Origin: Schaalia odontolytica | Lineage (GTDB): Bacteria > Actinomycetota > Actinomycetes > Actinomycetales > Actinomycetaceae | Reading direction: 5' to 3' | Length of the DNA: 64,000 nucleotides | Assembly (NCBI RefSeq): GCF_031191545.1 | Contig: NZ_CP133472.1 | Coordinates: 868,001 to 932,000, forward strand | Part shown: positions 23,908-32,812 of the stretch, piece by piece | How the letters are laid out: each line of letters opens with the position of its first letter | How positions within the stretch are numbered: position 1 is the first letter of the stretch | The notes under the pieces: model-generated | What the model was told of the DNA's origin: nothing | Database searches by the model: none | Seen by the model: only the letters and a program-made list of their open reading frames with translations | Position numbers and translations under genes: made by a program

Positions 23908-26645
23908 CAGCTGTCCTTCTTCGTCGTGGCCTTCTTGGTGGCCGTCTTTTTCGCGGGGGCCTTCTTGGCGGTCGCCTTCTTAGCCGCGGGCTTCTTCGCG
24001 GCCGCCTTGCGCGTGCGCTTGGGGGCGGGCCCCTTGGCGCGTTTGTCGGCCAGCAGCTCGTAGGCGCGCTCGGCCGTCAGGTCCTCGACCGTTTCGGCGC
24101 GCGGCACAGTCACGTTGGTCTCGCCGTCGGTGACGTAGGGGCCGAAGCGACCGTCCTTGACGGTGACCTTCTTGCCGGAGATCGGGTCCTCACCGAACTC
24201 GCGCAGCGGAGGACGGGCGGTGCCGCGCCCGCGGGTCTTGGGCTGAGCGTAGATGGCCAGTGCCTCGTCCAGGGTGATGGTCAGCAGCTGATCCTCGGAG
24301 GACAGCGTGCGCGAATCCGTACCCTTCTTCAGGTAGGGGCCGTAGCGACCGTTCTGCGCGGTGATGACGTCACCCGAGGCCGGGTCGGTGCCCACCTCGC
24401 GCGGCAGGGAGAGCAGCGACAGGGCGTCCTCGAGGGTGACGGTGGAGATGTCCATCGTCTTGAACAGCGAGGCGGTACGGGGCTTGTCGGCAGCCTTCTT
24501 CGCCTTCTTCGCACCCTCGTCCTCGGCCACCTCGGGCAGAACCTCGGTGACGTAGGGGCCGTAGCGCCCGTCCTTGACGATGATCGTGTGACCGGTCGCG
24601 GGGTCGACGCCCAGCTCGCGGCCGTCGTCGGCGGCGCGGGCAAAGAGCTGGTCCACCAGCTCGTCCGTCAGCTCGTCGGGAGCGACCTCCGGCGGGACGT
24701 TCGCGCGAGTGCCGTCTTCCTTTTCCATGTAGGGGCCGTAGCGGCCCACGCGCAGCGTCACGCCGCGACCCAGGTCGATCGAGTTGACGGCGCGCGCGTC
24801 GATGTCGTCGCCCAGGGAGGCAACGTCGTGGCGCAGGCCGCCGCTCTCGCCCGTGCCGTCGGGACCGAAGAAGAAGCCGGTCAGGAACTCCGTGCCGTTT
24901 TCCTCGCCCGCGGCGATACGGTCCAGGTCTCCCTCCATGGAGGCCGTGAAATCGTAGTCGACCAGGTTCGCCAGGTTCTCCTCGAGCAGGCGCGTCACGG
25001 AGAAAGCCAGCCAGGTGGGCACCAGGTACTGACCGCGGTGCGTCACGTATCCGCGATCCCCGATCGTCTGGATGGTGGCCGCGTAGGTGGAGGGACGGCC
25101 AATACCGAGCTCCTCCATGGTCTTGACCAGCGTCGCTTCCGTGTAGCGACCCGGGGGCTGGGTCTCGTGGCCGTCGGGGGTGGCCTCGGTCAGCGTCGCA
25201 GGATCACCCTCGGCGACGTCCGGCAGGGTCTTCTCCGCGTCGTTCTTTTCCGCGTCGTAGCGCCCCTGGTCGCGGCCCTCCTGGTAGGCCAGGCGGAAGC
25301 CCGGGGAGGTGATGACCGTGCCCGAGGCCGAGGACAGCACGTCGTGGCGCGCGCCGTCGACCTCGATGCCGGTGAGCACGCGGATCGTCGCCGTGTAGCC
25401 AAGCGCATCGGCCATCTGCGAGGCGACCGTGCGCTTCCAGATCAGGTCGTACAGGGCCAGCTGCTGCTTGGAGAGGGAACCAGCCACCTCGCCCGGCGTG
25501 CGGAAGTGGTCGCCGGCGGGACGGATCGCCTCGTGTGCCTCCTGCGCGCCCTTCGACGCGGTGCCGTAGGTGCGCGGGGACTCGGCCACGGCCTCGGCCC
25601 CGTAGAGCTGGGTGGCCTGCTCGCGGGCGGCGTGAATCGCCTGGCTGGACAGGGCAGTGGAGTCGGTGCGCATGTAGGTGATGTAACCGGACTCGTACAG
25701 GGACTGGGCGGTGCGCATCGTCGAGGACGCGTTCCAGTGCAGCTTGCGCGACGCCTCCTGCTGGAGGGTCGACGTCGTGAAGGGGGCGGCCGGGCGGCGA
25801 CGGTAGGGCTTGCGGGTCACCGAATCGATGACCGAGGCCGGGGAATCGGACAGGGCCTGGGCGTAGGCGCGGGCCGTGGCCTCGTCCAGGTGGAGGACGC
25901 CGCCCTTGAGAGCCTTCGCGTTCAGCTCGCCCTTCTCGGAAAAGTCGGAGCCGGTCGCGATCGAGTGGCCGTCCACGGATGAGACGCGCGCGCCGAAGGC
26001 CTGGCCCGCACACGTGAAAGCCGTGTCGATCGACCAGTACTGGGCGCTCACGTGCGCCATGCGGTCGCGCTCCCGGGCGACCACGAGGCGCGTGGCCACC
26101 GACTGCACGCGGCCGGCGGACAGGGACGGGCGGATCTTGCGCCACAGGAGGGGCGAGACCTCGTAGCCGTAGAGGCGGTCGAGGATGCGGCGGGTCTCCT
26201 GTGCGTCCACCAGGGCGGTGTCCAGGTCGCGCGTGTTGTCCAGCGCGCGCTGGATGGCTTCCTTCGTGATCTCATGGAAGACCATGCGGCGCACGGGAAC
26301 CTTGGGCTTGAGAACCTGCAGGAGGTGCCACGCGATGGCCTCACCCTCGCGGTCCTCATCAGTTGCCAGGAAGAGTACGTCGGACTCCTTGAGGAGCTTT
26401 TTGAGTTCGGTGACCTTCTTTTTTTTATCCGGGTTCACCACGTAGTAGGGGGTGAAGCCGTCATCCACGTTGACTGCGAAGCGGCCAAAGGGCCCCTTCT
26501 TCATGTCCTTGGGCAGCTCGGACGGCTGCGGGAGGTCGCGGATGTGGCCGATCGACGCGGTCACGTGGTAGTCGGGCCCCAGGTACCCCTCGATGGTGGC
26601 TGCCTTCGCAGGAGACTCCACGATCACGAGCTTCGTCGCTGACAT
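23907..26645 (-). CDS. topA: DNA topoisomerase I (type IA)
   Basis: It relaxes negative supercoils by single-strand passage. The Toprim domain starts KLVIVESPAKAATIEGYLG and includes DEDREGEAIAWH, which binds magnesium. The active-site tyrosine is Tyr324 in SGYITYMRTDST. The core continues through ELGIGRPSTYAATIQTI. The second half has four basic actinobacterial repeat domains marked by GRYGPY or GRFGPYV instead of zinc fingers. A lysine/alanine tail (AKKPAAKKATAKK) closes the 912-aa protein, typical for actinobacterial TopA. A GGGAAGGGA ribosome site precedes the ATG. It is the first gene of the operon topA-tmk-holB. Confidence 0.96.
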   Translation of the reverse strand: MSATKLVIVESPAKAATIEGYLGPDYHVTASIGHIRDLPQPSELPKDMKKGPFGRFAVNVDDGFTPYYVVNPDKKKKVTELKKLLKESDVLFLATDEDREGEAIAWHLLQVLKPKVPVRRMVFHEITKEAIQRALDNTRDLDTALVDAQETRRILDRLYGYEVSPLLWRKIRPSLSAGRVQSVATRLVVARERDRMAHVSAQYWSIDTAFTCAGQAFGARVSSVDGHSIATGSDFSEKGELNAKALKGGVLHLDEATARAYAQALSDSPASVIDSVTRKPYRRRPAAPFTTSTLQQEASRKLHWNASSTMRTAQSLYESGYITYMRTDSTALSSQAIHAAREQATQLYGAEAVAESPRTYGTASKGAQEAHEAIRPAGDHFRTPGEVAGSLSKQQLALYDLIWKRTVASQMADALGYTATIRVLTGIEVDGARHDVLSSASGTVITSPGFRLAYQEGRDQGRYDAEKNDAEKTLPDVAEGDPATLTEATPDGHETQPPGRYTEATLVKTMEELGIGRPSTYAATIQTIGDRGYVTHRGQYLVPTWLAFSVTRLLEENLANLVDYDFTASMEGDLDRIAAGEENGTEFLTGFFFGPDGTGESGGLRHDVASLGDDIDARAVNSIDLGRGVTLRVGRYGPYMEKEDGTRANVPPEVAPDELTDELVDQLFARAADDGRELGVDPATGHTIIVKDGRYGPYVTEVLPEVAEDEGAKKAKKAADKPRTASLFKTMDISTVTLEDALSLLSLPREVGTDPASGDVITAQNGRYGPYLKKGTDSRTLSSEDQLLTITLDEALAIYAQPKTRGRGTARPPLREFGEDPISGKKVTVKDGRFGPYVTDGETNVTVPRAETVEDLTAERAYELLADKRAKGPAPKRTRKAAAKKPAAKKATAKKAPAKKTATKKATTKKDS

Positions 26646-26911
26646 TGCCGGTCCCTTCCCTTAGCTTCCCCAGTATTTGTAGCACCCTCGTGCCGGGAGC
26701 ACCCGGTGAGGCATCTGGGATGGACCTTACCGTGTCCCACCCGCATCTGGGTATCGGGGCTACTTCCGCGCATCTCACGCCGGGTGGGGTTGACAGTGGC
26801 GAGGCCGTGGCAGATTCTCGCGCGCGAGCGCGACCGGGCGGCGCATCGGCGGGCGCACGCGGCAGCACCTATGGATAGGGAGGAACCCCGGCCTCGTCCC
26901 ATATCCCCATC
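26646..26911. other. Divergent intergenic region topA / DUF1266 gene
   Basis: About 266 bases holding the promoters of topA (leftward) and the DUF1266 gene (rightward). An AACCCCGGCCTCGTCC sequence at 26884-26899 repeats the GAGGCCGGGG core seen in other gaps. No small gene is visible. Confidence 0.35.
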
Positions 26912-27985
26912 GTGTCCATCGCTTGTATGACGGGCACTTCATCGGGCAGAATCGGGGGCGTGGTTGCGAGTTTCCTGTCCGATATCCCGTTCCCCGTTTG
27001 GTTCTGCATCGGGTGCGTCGTCGTGTATTTCCTCAATTACTATGTCAAGCAGGCGATCAACCGGTCAAAGGGCGCTGTTCCCGCGCCGCGCGATGTGCGC
27101 AAGGCGGGGCAGGAGGGCGAGTGGAACAAGCTCAACGAGCACCACACCCCGACGCTGCGCGGTAAGCGCGAAGCGATGGCCACCGACCCGCAGGCGCGCC
27201 TGCTGGCCCCGTCCATGGTCTACGCGCTGTGCAACGGCGACCCGGTTAACCAGCTGACGCTATCGGCCCCGGCGGCCGCGAAGACCATGCTGGAGCGGGA
27301 CTGGGGCATCACCGACCGCGAGAGTCTGATCCGTCAGATCTATTCGCTCCTGCGCGCGGGGCATCGCGAGGATTTCGCGTTGCTGCGCGAACGCTGTCAG
27401 AAGAAGTCGTGGGCGGAGTCCGAGATTGCGCGCCTGAGCAAGACCGCAGATTCCTCCATGGAGGACTGGGAGAGCCGCTGGCGTATCCGCCGTTTCCTGG
27501 ACAACGACCGCGGCATCCACACCCTGGATTTCGCCGCGTGGGACTTTTTGCGTGCGGCGAATCTGACGCGTGCCGGAGCGGGGCAGGGCTGGCTGAGCCA
27601 GGACGAGGCGTTGGATACTCTCGCGGTCATCAACCGGGCACTGCAGCACTCCTATTCCTCGTGGGACGAGACATGGGAGGCCTTCCGCATCACCCGCTGG
27701 CTGTGGGCCGCCGAGGGAGACGCGCAGAGCGCAGCCAACGACCTGCACGACCGCAACCGCGGGGAGTTCCTGATCGGCGCGAATGGCTTATGGACTGCGA
27801 TCCCCTGGGACGCCCCCTACCCGACACCCCGTTTCGTAATGCTCGATGCGCTGCGCGAGATGGGTGCGCTGCGTCTGCTGCAACCCTCGGCATGGCTTTC
27901 AGCGTCGGCGTGGGAGAAGGACCTCGACGCGCAGTCGCGTACCCGCGCCCCCATGTCCGTCGGCGGCAAGCCGATCGTCAACTGA
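26912..27985 (+). CDS. DUF1266-domain membrane-anchored protein
   Basis: A 357-aa protein with one N-terminal transmembrane segment (VWFCIGCVVVYFLNYYV). The remainder is a cytoplasmic domain that I match to DUF1266 (YbeR/YbeU-like). Its marks are a WDFLRAANLTRAG block, GWLSQDEAL, and SSWDETWEAFRITRWLW, each tryptophan-rich. The start could be GTG 26912 or ATG 26927. Its function is unknown. The small membrane gene at 28013 follows after 27 bases and is probably in the same operon. The last 16 codons recur as a scar after the ABC-F gene. Confidence 0.75.
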   Translation: MSIACMTGTSSGRIGGVVASFLSDIPFPVWFCIGCVVVYFLNYYVKQAINRSKGAVPAPRDVRKAGQEGEWNKLNEHHTPTLRGKREAMATDPQARLLAPSMVYALCNGDPVNQLTLSAPAAAKTMLERDWGITDRESLIRQIYSLLRAGHREDFALLRERCQKKSWAESEIARLSKTADSSMEDWESRWRIRRFLDNDRGIHTLDFAAWDFLRAANLTRAGAGQGWLSQDEALDTLAVINRALQHSYSSWDETWEAFRITRWLWAAEGDAQSAANDLHDRNRGEFLIGANGLWTAIPWDAPYPTPRFVMLDALREMGALRLLQPSAWLSASAWEKDLDAQSRTRAPMSVGGKPIVN

Positions 27986-28012
27986 CACACCATCGACTCA
28001 CAGGAGATCACC

Positions 28013-28282
28013 ATGTCCGATCAGCAGTTCCCGACCGAGAACGAGGGCGCGAAGCCCGGCGGCAACACGGGTTCCGTTCACGGGGAGACACCCCTGGTGC
28101 GCAGCAAGTCGGAGCTGACACCGGAGCAGTACAAGCGCCAGCGCGCGAACCTCATCCTCATGGCCGTCATCGTTCTCGGCATCATTGCTCTCTTTGTTGC
28201 CTTCCCGTACATCAAGGCAGCTGTGCTGGGTGCCGCGGTCCTCACCGCCCCGGTGGCGACTGCTTTGGTGATCCTGTCCTAG
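28013..28282 (+). CDS. Small two-helix membrane protein
   Basis: An 89-aa protein with a hydrophilic N-terminal half and two hydrophobic helices at the end (LILMAVIVLGIIALFVAF and AAVLGAAVLTAPVATALVI). An AGGAGA site seven bases before the ATG supports the start. It follows the DUF1266 gene closely and is ended by a strong hairpin. I do not recognise the family. Confidence 0.75.
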   Translation: MSDQQFPTENEGAKPGGNTGSVHGETPLVRSKSELTPEQYKRQRANLILMAVIVLGIIALFVAFPYIKAAVLGAAVLTAPVATALVILS

Positions 28283-28306
28283 GCTCCGGCCCAGTTTCCC
28301 CGCGTC

Positions 28307-28344
28307 CTCCCCCGCGGGTCCCGACTCTGTTACCCGCGGGGGAG
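28307..28344 (+). terminator. Hairpin after the small membrane gene
   Basis: Perfect 13-bp arms (CTCCCCCGCGGGT) around a 12-base loop, followed by ATTGTT. Confidence 0.8.
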
Positions 28345-28468
28345 ATTGTTATCCGGGCGTCCTCTTACATGCCCATATCATTCGGCGATCAGCCGTTCGT
28401 CGCACATGGCTACCCAGCAAAGCGCCCATAATTCCGAGCGAAACACTTTCTGCCGCCGCCATTCCCGG

Positions 28469-28474
28469 TACAAT
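28469..28474 (+). promoter_or_regulatory. Possible -10 box for the ABC-F gene
   Basis: TACAAT at 28469-28474 lies 54 bases before the ATG. No clear -35 box is visible. Confidence 0.35.
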
Positions 28475-28528
28475 GGGCCCATGGACTCCTGACATAGCGC
28501 CCCTCGTCCCTCCTCCCCCAGGTGTGTT

Positions 28529-30235
28529 ATGTCCACGATTGTCTTTTCCCGCGTCTTCTTTTCCTATGGCGCGCGTCATGTTCTGAGCAACGTCTCTTTC
28601 ACGTGCGGCCCCTCCGAGCGCCTCGTCGTCGTTGGCCCCAATGGGATCGGGAAGTCGACGTTGCTCGGCCTCGCTTCGGGGACCCTTCAGCCGGACTCCG
28701 GGACGGTCACCGCACCGTTTCCTTTTCCGCCTGAGTTGTCCCCGCCGGATCATCACGCGGGTGCCACGCAATCGTCACAGGGTTCGCCGCCGCCCTCCGT
28801 TTCTCCGCTCGCGGCGGAGCGGCAGGCCCCCACCGTCGCACAGTTCATTGACGCAACCATGCGCGGGACGCGCAGGCTGGCGGCACGCTTTGAATCACTC
28901 ACCGAGCGACTCACCCGAGGCTCCGCGCCGCGCGACGAGGCGGAGTACGACCTTGTCCTGGCAGCGATGAACGCACGGGACGTGTGGAACATCGACGCGC
29001 GCCTTGAGCACACTCTGGCAACCGTCGACCTGGGAGGCCTCGACCGGACCCGTCCCCTCGCATCTCTCTCGCCGGGACAGCGGGCTCGTCTACGTCTGGC
29101 CCTCACCCTCGTCGAACGACCGGAGGCCCTCATCCTGGACGAACCAACGAATCATCTGGACGCCGATGGACGAGAGTACCTGACGCGCGCTATCGACGAC
29201 TGGCCGGGACCCGTGCTCATGACCAGCCACGACCGAGCGTTCATTGAAAGCACGGCAACGGCACTGCTCGACCTGGACCCGACGCCGTGGTGGGCGGTGG
29301 CGATCTCCGAGGGACAGCCCGCAGACTTCGGCGCCTACAAGGTGAGCGGATCCTACTCGGACTACCTGCACGACAAGGCCGCCGCACGCGCGCGACACCA
29401 AGCGATCCACGCGGAGCAGCAGGGCATGAAACGCCGACTCGAATCCCACCGGCGAGACTCGGCGGTGGTGGGGCACGCACGCTTCAAGCCCCGCACCGAG
29501 ACGCGGATGGCACAGAAGTACTACGCGGACCGCGCCCAGACTGTATCGACGAGGCGCATCACCGACGACTCCCGCAGACTGACGCTTCTTGCCGCCCGCG
29601 AAGTGCCCAAGCCTCGTTACTGCGAAGCGGCGTTTTCCTTTCCCTCATCCGGCACGACCACCACGAACAAAACGCAGACTCGCCCGCCCGCAAAGGTCAT
29701 CACGCTGTCTGTCGATGACGCGTCGGTGGAGGGACGCCTAGCACCGGTGTCTTTCGAGATGCGCGATGGGGAGCACCTCTTGGTCACGGGCCGTAACGGG
29801 TCGGGCAAGACCACCCTGCTCGAGTGGATCGCGCGCGGAGCCCCCAGCGGGGCGCACGGAAGCATCAACGCCGTCCCTGGGATCGTCCTTGTTCCCCAGG
29901 CTCTCCCCCGACCGGGCGACCCCCTCGTTCCCGGTGACGCGTGGCACCTGGGCATCGGGGTGGCCGGAAAAGGATTCGTGCCCCCAGAAGCCTGGAACAG
30001 GCCACTCGGCCAACTTTCAGCAGGCAACCAACGCAGGGCACAGTTGGCGTGGGCAGCACGCGCCAACCCCCGTATCCTCGTGATCGATGAGCCGACCAAC
30101 TACCTGGATCTGGACGCCGTGGAGTCCCTCGAAGAGGCCCTGCGGCGGTGGACAGGAACGCTGCTTGTCTCCACTCACGACGAATGGCTGATCACCCGAT
30201 GGTGGGGCCGCATCCATCGAATCGGCGGGAGGTGA
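28529..30235 (+). CDS. ABC-F family ATPase (ribosome-associated, possible antibiotic resistance)
   Basis: The 568-aa protein has two ABC ATPase domains and no membrane segments. Domain 1 has the P-loop VGPNGIGKST, signature LSPGQRARL and Walker B ALILDEPTNHLD. Domain 2 has VTGRNGSGKTT, signature LSAGNQRRAQL and ILVIDEPTNYLD. A charged linker (about residues 270-330; HAEQQGMKRRLESHRR) is the interdomain element that reaches into the ribosome in ABC-F proteins. Such proteins either protect the ribosome from antibiotics or regulate translation. Which applies here cannot be told; being a single-gene unit favours resistance. Confidence 0.88.
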   Translation: MSTIVFSRVFFSYGARHVLSNVSFTCGPSERLVVVGPNGIGKSTLLGLASGTLQPDSGTVTAPFPFPPELSPPDHHAGATQSSQGSPPPSVSPLAAERQAPTVAQFIDATMRGTRRLAARFESLTERLTRGSAPRDEAEYDLVLAAMNARDVWNIDARLEHTLATVDLGGLDRTRPLASLSPGQRARLRLALTLVERPEALILDEPTNHLDADGREYLTRAIDDWPGPVLMTSHDRAFIESTATALLDLDPTPWWAVAISEGQPADFGAYKVSGSYSDYLHDKAAARARHQAIHAEQQGMKRRLESHRRDSAVVGHARFKPRTETRMAQKYYADRAQTVSTRRITDDSRRLTLLAAREVPKPRYCEAAFSFPSSGTTTTNKTQTRPPAKVITLSVDDASVEGRLAPVSFEMRDGEHLLVTGRNGSGKTTLLEWIARGAPSGAHGSINAVPGIVLVPQALPRPGDPLVPGDAWHLGIGVAGKGFVPPEAWNRPLGQLSAGNQRRAQLAWAARANPRILVIDEPTNYLDLDAVESLEEALRRWTGTLLVSTHDEWLITRWWGRIHRIGGR

Positions 30236-30254
30236 GGGCGCTGAGGGCAGCCCC

Positions 30255-30302
30255 CGCACCCGCACCCCCATGTCCATCGGCGGCAATCCGATCGTCCAGT
30301 AG
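30255..30302 (+). repeat. Duplicated tail of the DUF1266 gene
   Basis: Sixteen codons reading RTRTPMSIGGNPIVQ and a stop. They match the last codons of the DUF1266 gene at 27938-27985 (RTRAPMSVGGKPIVN and stop) at 40 of 48 bases by my count. No upstream part of the gene is present. Confidence 0.6.
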
Positions 30303-30352
30303 CGACACCCTGGCACATCACCAGCCCACTGGCGACACACGCCCTCACCTCA

Positions 30353-30370
30353 TGTACAATGTTCTGTACA
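30353..30370. promoter_or_regulatory. Twin TGTACA operator of the toxin-antitoxin operon
   Basis: TGTACA at 30353-30358 and 30365-30370, 12 bases apart centre to centre, just upstream of the antitoxin gene. TGTACA is the known core of the YefM-YoeB operator. Confidence 0.7.
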
Positions 30371-30391
30371 TAGGCGAGCAGAGGAGCACCC

Positions 30392-30661
30392 ATGAAGACC
30401 ATGACCTACACCGAGTCGCGCGCACGCTACGCCGAGGTCCTCGACCAGGTCGTCAACGACCGCGAGGAAATCGTCATCACCCGACAGGGTCACGAGAGCG
30501 CCGTCATCATCGCCCTCGATGAGTACGAGTCCCTCATGGAGACCGTCTATCTCATGCAGTCCCCAGCGAACGCCCGTCACCTGCGCGAATCGATTGCACA
30601 GCTGCGACATGGCAACCTCGAAGAGCACGATCTCATCGACATCCCTGATGAGGAGAACTAA
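30392..30661 (+). CDS. yefM: YefM-type antitoxin
   Basis: An 89-aa Phd/YefM-family antitoxin. The N-terminal DNA-binding dimer domain reads TYTESRARYAEVLDQVVNDR, then IVITRQGHESAVIIALDEYESLMET (split: EIVITRQGHESAVII). The acidic C-terminus (HDLIDIPDEEN) is the part that wraps and blocks the toxin. An AGAGGAG site precedes the ATG. The toxin gene starts two bases after its stop. The operon's own TGTACA pair upstream implies autorepression. Confidence 0.93.
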   Translation: MKTMTYTESRARYAEVLDQVVNDREEIVITRQGHESAVIIALDEYESLMETVYLMQSPANARHLRESIAQLRHGNLEEHDLIDIPDEEN

Positions 30662-30663
30662 CG

Positions 30664-30927
30664 ATGCTCAAAGTCTTGTGGACCCCACACGCCTGGAACG
30701 ACTATGTCTGGTGGCAGTTCGAGGATCGCAAGACTCTCAAGCGCATCAACGCTCTCGTTGCGGATATCCAGCGCAACGGGAACGAGGGGATCGGCAAGCC
30801 TGAGCCTCTTCGCTACGAATACACCGGCTTCTGGTCGCGCCGGATCGACGGACGTAACAGATTGGTTTATCGCATCACCGAAGATACGGTCGAAATCGTT
30901 GCCTGCCGCTTCCACTACGGCCAGTAG
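30664..30927 (+). CDS. yoeB: YoeB-type mRNA interferase toxin
   Basis: An 87-aa RelE-superfamily toxin of the Txe/YoeB branch, which cuts mRNA on the ribosome. It has WTPHAWNDYVWWQFEDRKTL, KRINALVADI, GKPEPLRYEYTGFWSRRID and RNRLVYRI. The catalytic residues expected in this family are the Glu in the PEPL region, the Arg in SRRID and the terminal His-Tyr (CRFHYGQ), all present, so it looks active. It is held in check by the preceding antitoxin. Confidence 0.94.
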   Translation: MLKVLWTPHAWNDYVWWQFEDRKTLKRINALVADIQRNGNEGIGKPEPLRYEYTGFWSRRIDGRNRLVYRITEDTVEIVACRFHYGQ

Positions 30928-31036
30928 GCACGCACGAGGCCCGGACCGATCGCGCCCCGCCAGACAAGCAACAATGCTCTTACGCCAAGCGCCGCGACTG
31001 CCCCTGCGGCCGCGGTGCCCGCGCACACAACAACGC

Positions 31037-32734
31037 TCAGAACGTCAGGAATCCCCAGCGGATCAGGTCGCGCAGGGGTTCCTCGGCCTCGGCGCGCACG
31101 TCGTCGGCATCTGTCTCCGTGAGCATCGCGACCGCCGCCACGATCTGCCCGACCGTCAGCTCCCCGTCGGAGGCACCCACGACCGCAGACACAGCAGAGG
31201 AGACCGGCACGGAACGCCCCAGCCCTGCGCCCTGGTGGAGGATCAGCAGCTCCGGGTCGGGGCTGCCGGGCACGTAGTGGCGCTCCTCGCGCACGTCGGA
31301 GGCGCGCGTGAGCGCCGTGTTCCACAGATCCGGGGCGCGCAGGGAGGTCAGCGCCCAGGCCACGTCGCGCCCGCGCGGGGCGTGCCCATCGAGGGACAGG
31401 TCGTAGGCGCGTTTTCCGCCCGAGGCCTCCTCGGCCTCGTCGATCCTGCGCAGCGCGACGAAACCCATGCCGATCGCGCCCGTGCCCGCGCGGCGAAAGT
31501 CCGCCAGCCACGAGGTGAAGGCGCGCTCGTAGTCGGCGCGCGCCATGAGCTGGCCGCCCGAGTCACGGATCCACATGTCGACGTAGCGCGCGGGGTCGAG
31601 CACGTCGCGCTGGACGACCCACGCGTCCACCGGCAGGCCTTCAAGCCACTGATCGACGCGCCAGGACCACTGCGTGTCGGGGTTCCGGTCGGCGGGAATC
31701 TCCCAGTTGGCGAGCATCTGCAGGGTTCCGCCCGGGGCCATGCAGGAAGGCGCCTCGCGCAGGACCGCGCGGATCAGGTTGTCACGGTCCATGCCGCCGT
31801 CGCGGTACTCGAGCAGTCCGGCCGCGCCGCGCACCGTGTCCGGGGTGATGACGAAGGGAGGGTTACTGACAATCAGGTCGAAGGTTTCGCCCTCGACGGG
31901 TTCGAAGAGCGAGCCCTCACGCACGTCGATGACGGTCTCATTGAGGGCCGCGTTGAACTGGGTGAGCGCACACGCCCGCGCCGACAGGTCGGTGGCGACG
32001 ACGCGGCTGGCATGAGTGGCTAGGTAGAGGGCCTGGATGCCGCATCCGCAGCCCACGTCGAGGGCCGAATCGACCCGATCGCGCACCGTCATCTCCAGCA
32101 GCGTCAGGGTCGCGCCGCCGATGCCGAGCACGTGGTCGTCCGACAGCGGCCTGCCCGTCTGGACTTCCGCCAAGTCCGAGGCGATCCACCACTCGTGGTC
32201 GCCGCTTGGCAGGGTGGCGGCGTGGGGGCGCAGGTCGAAGAGGGCACGCATCCACGGGTTTGCGTCGGCCTCAGGCTCGAGGGCCGCCTCGTCGGGGTCG
32301 CGCATCGTCGGCAGGCTCGCCGCCTTGTGGGGCGAGGTCTCCTCCCCGTCCGTCTCCTCCCTGGGCTCGCGCTTGGGCGCGCCAGCCGCGCGGGGTATGA
32401 CGAGAGCGGAGGCGGCCTCGGCCTCGTCGATGACAGCCGCGAGGCCGAGGGACTCCAGGCCGCGAGCGCCCAGCGTCGGGAGGGCCTCATCCAGCGTCGA
32501 GGCGCGCTCGGGCAGGCCCAGGATGAAGAAGCGCGTGAGGACCGCGGCGGGTTCGGTCGCGCCCGCGAGCTCGACGAGGGCGGGCAGGCGCGAGTCGCGC
32601 ATGAGGGCGGACAGCGCGCCCTCGCTGATCAGGGCCTGCAGATTCTCAACGGTCCACATCGAGCCGATCACGTCGGCGCGCAGTCGCCCGATCAGATCGC
32701 GGTCGAGGGCGGGAACGGGTACGGAAGTCGTCAT
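31037..32734 (-). CDS. Class I SAM-dependent methyltransferase, HemK/RsmC-like
   Basis: The 565-aa protein has an N-terminal helical region (residues 1-170), a methyltransferase core and a C-terminal domain. Motif I is ALDVGCGCGIQALYLA, followed by VVATDLSARACA and the NPPF motif in LIVSNPPFVITP. NPPF/Y marks enzymes that methylate an amino group on glutamine, guanine or adenine. The actinobacterial members of this three-part type have no settled substrate. A TAGGCT box six bases before the ATG points to a leaderless mRNA. It is divergent from the DUF808 gene. Confidence 0.85.
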   Translation of the reverse strand: MTTSVPVPALDRDLIGRLRADVIGSMWTVENLQALISEGALSALMRDSRLPALVELAGATEPAAVLTRFFILGLPERASTLDEALPTLGARGLESLGLAAVIDEAEAASALVIPRAAGAPKREPREETDGEETSPHKAASLPTMRDPDEAALEPEADANPWMRALFDLRPHAATLPSGDHEWWIASDLAEVQTGRPLSDDHVLGIGGATLTLLEMTVRDRVDSALDVGCGCGIQALYLATHASRVVATDLSARACALTQFNAALNETVIDVREGSLFEPVEGETFDLIVSNPPFVITPDTVRGAAGLLEYRDGGMDRDNLIRAVLREAPSCMAPGGTLQMLANWEIPADRNPDTQWSWRVDQWLEGLPVDAWVVQRDVLDPARYVDMWIRDSGGQLMARADYERAFTSWLADFRRAGTGAIGMGFVALRRIDEAEEASGGKRAYDLSLDGHAPRGRDVAWALTSLRAPDLWNTALTRASDVREERHYVPGSPDPELLILHQGAGLGRSVPVSSAVSAVVGASDGELTVGQIVAAVAMLTETDADDVRAEAEEPLRDLIRWGFLTF

Positions 32735-32740
32735 GCCCCA

Positions 32741-32746
32741 AGCCTA
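32741..32746 (-). promoter_or_regulatory. -10 box placed for a leaderless methyltransferase mRNA
   Basis: On the reverse strand TAGGCT ends six bases before the ATG at 32734. Confidence 0.45.
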
Positions 32747-32748
32747 TC

Positions 32749-32769
32749 CCCGCGCGTACAATGCGCGGG
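32749..32769 (+). promoter_or_regulatory. Palindrome around a TACAAT -10 box (DUF808 gene)
   Basis: CCCGCGC-GTACAAT-GCGCGGG: perfect 7-base arms with the -10 hexamer TACAAT (32757-32762) in the centre, 51 bases before the ATG. It could be an operator or a hairpin at the 5' end. Confidence 0.4.
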
Positions 32770-32812
32770 TACCCAACGAGGCACCTCACGCGAGGCCCAT
32801 AGGAGGAAACCC

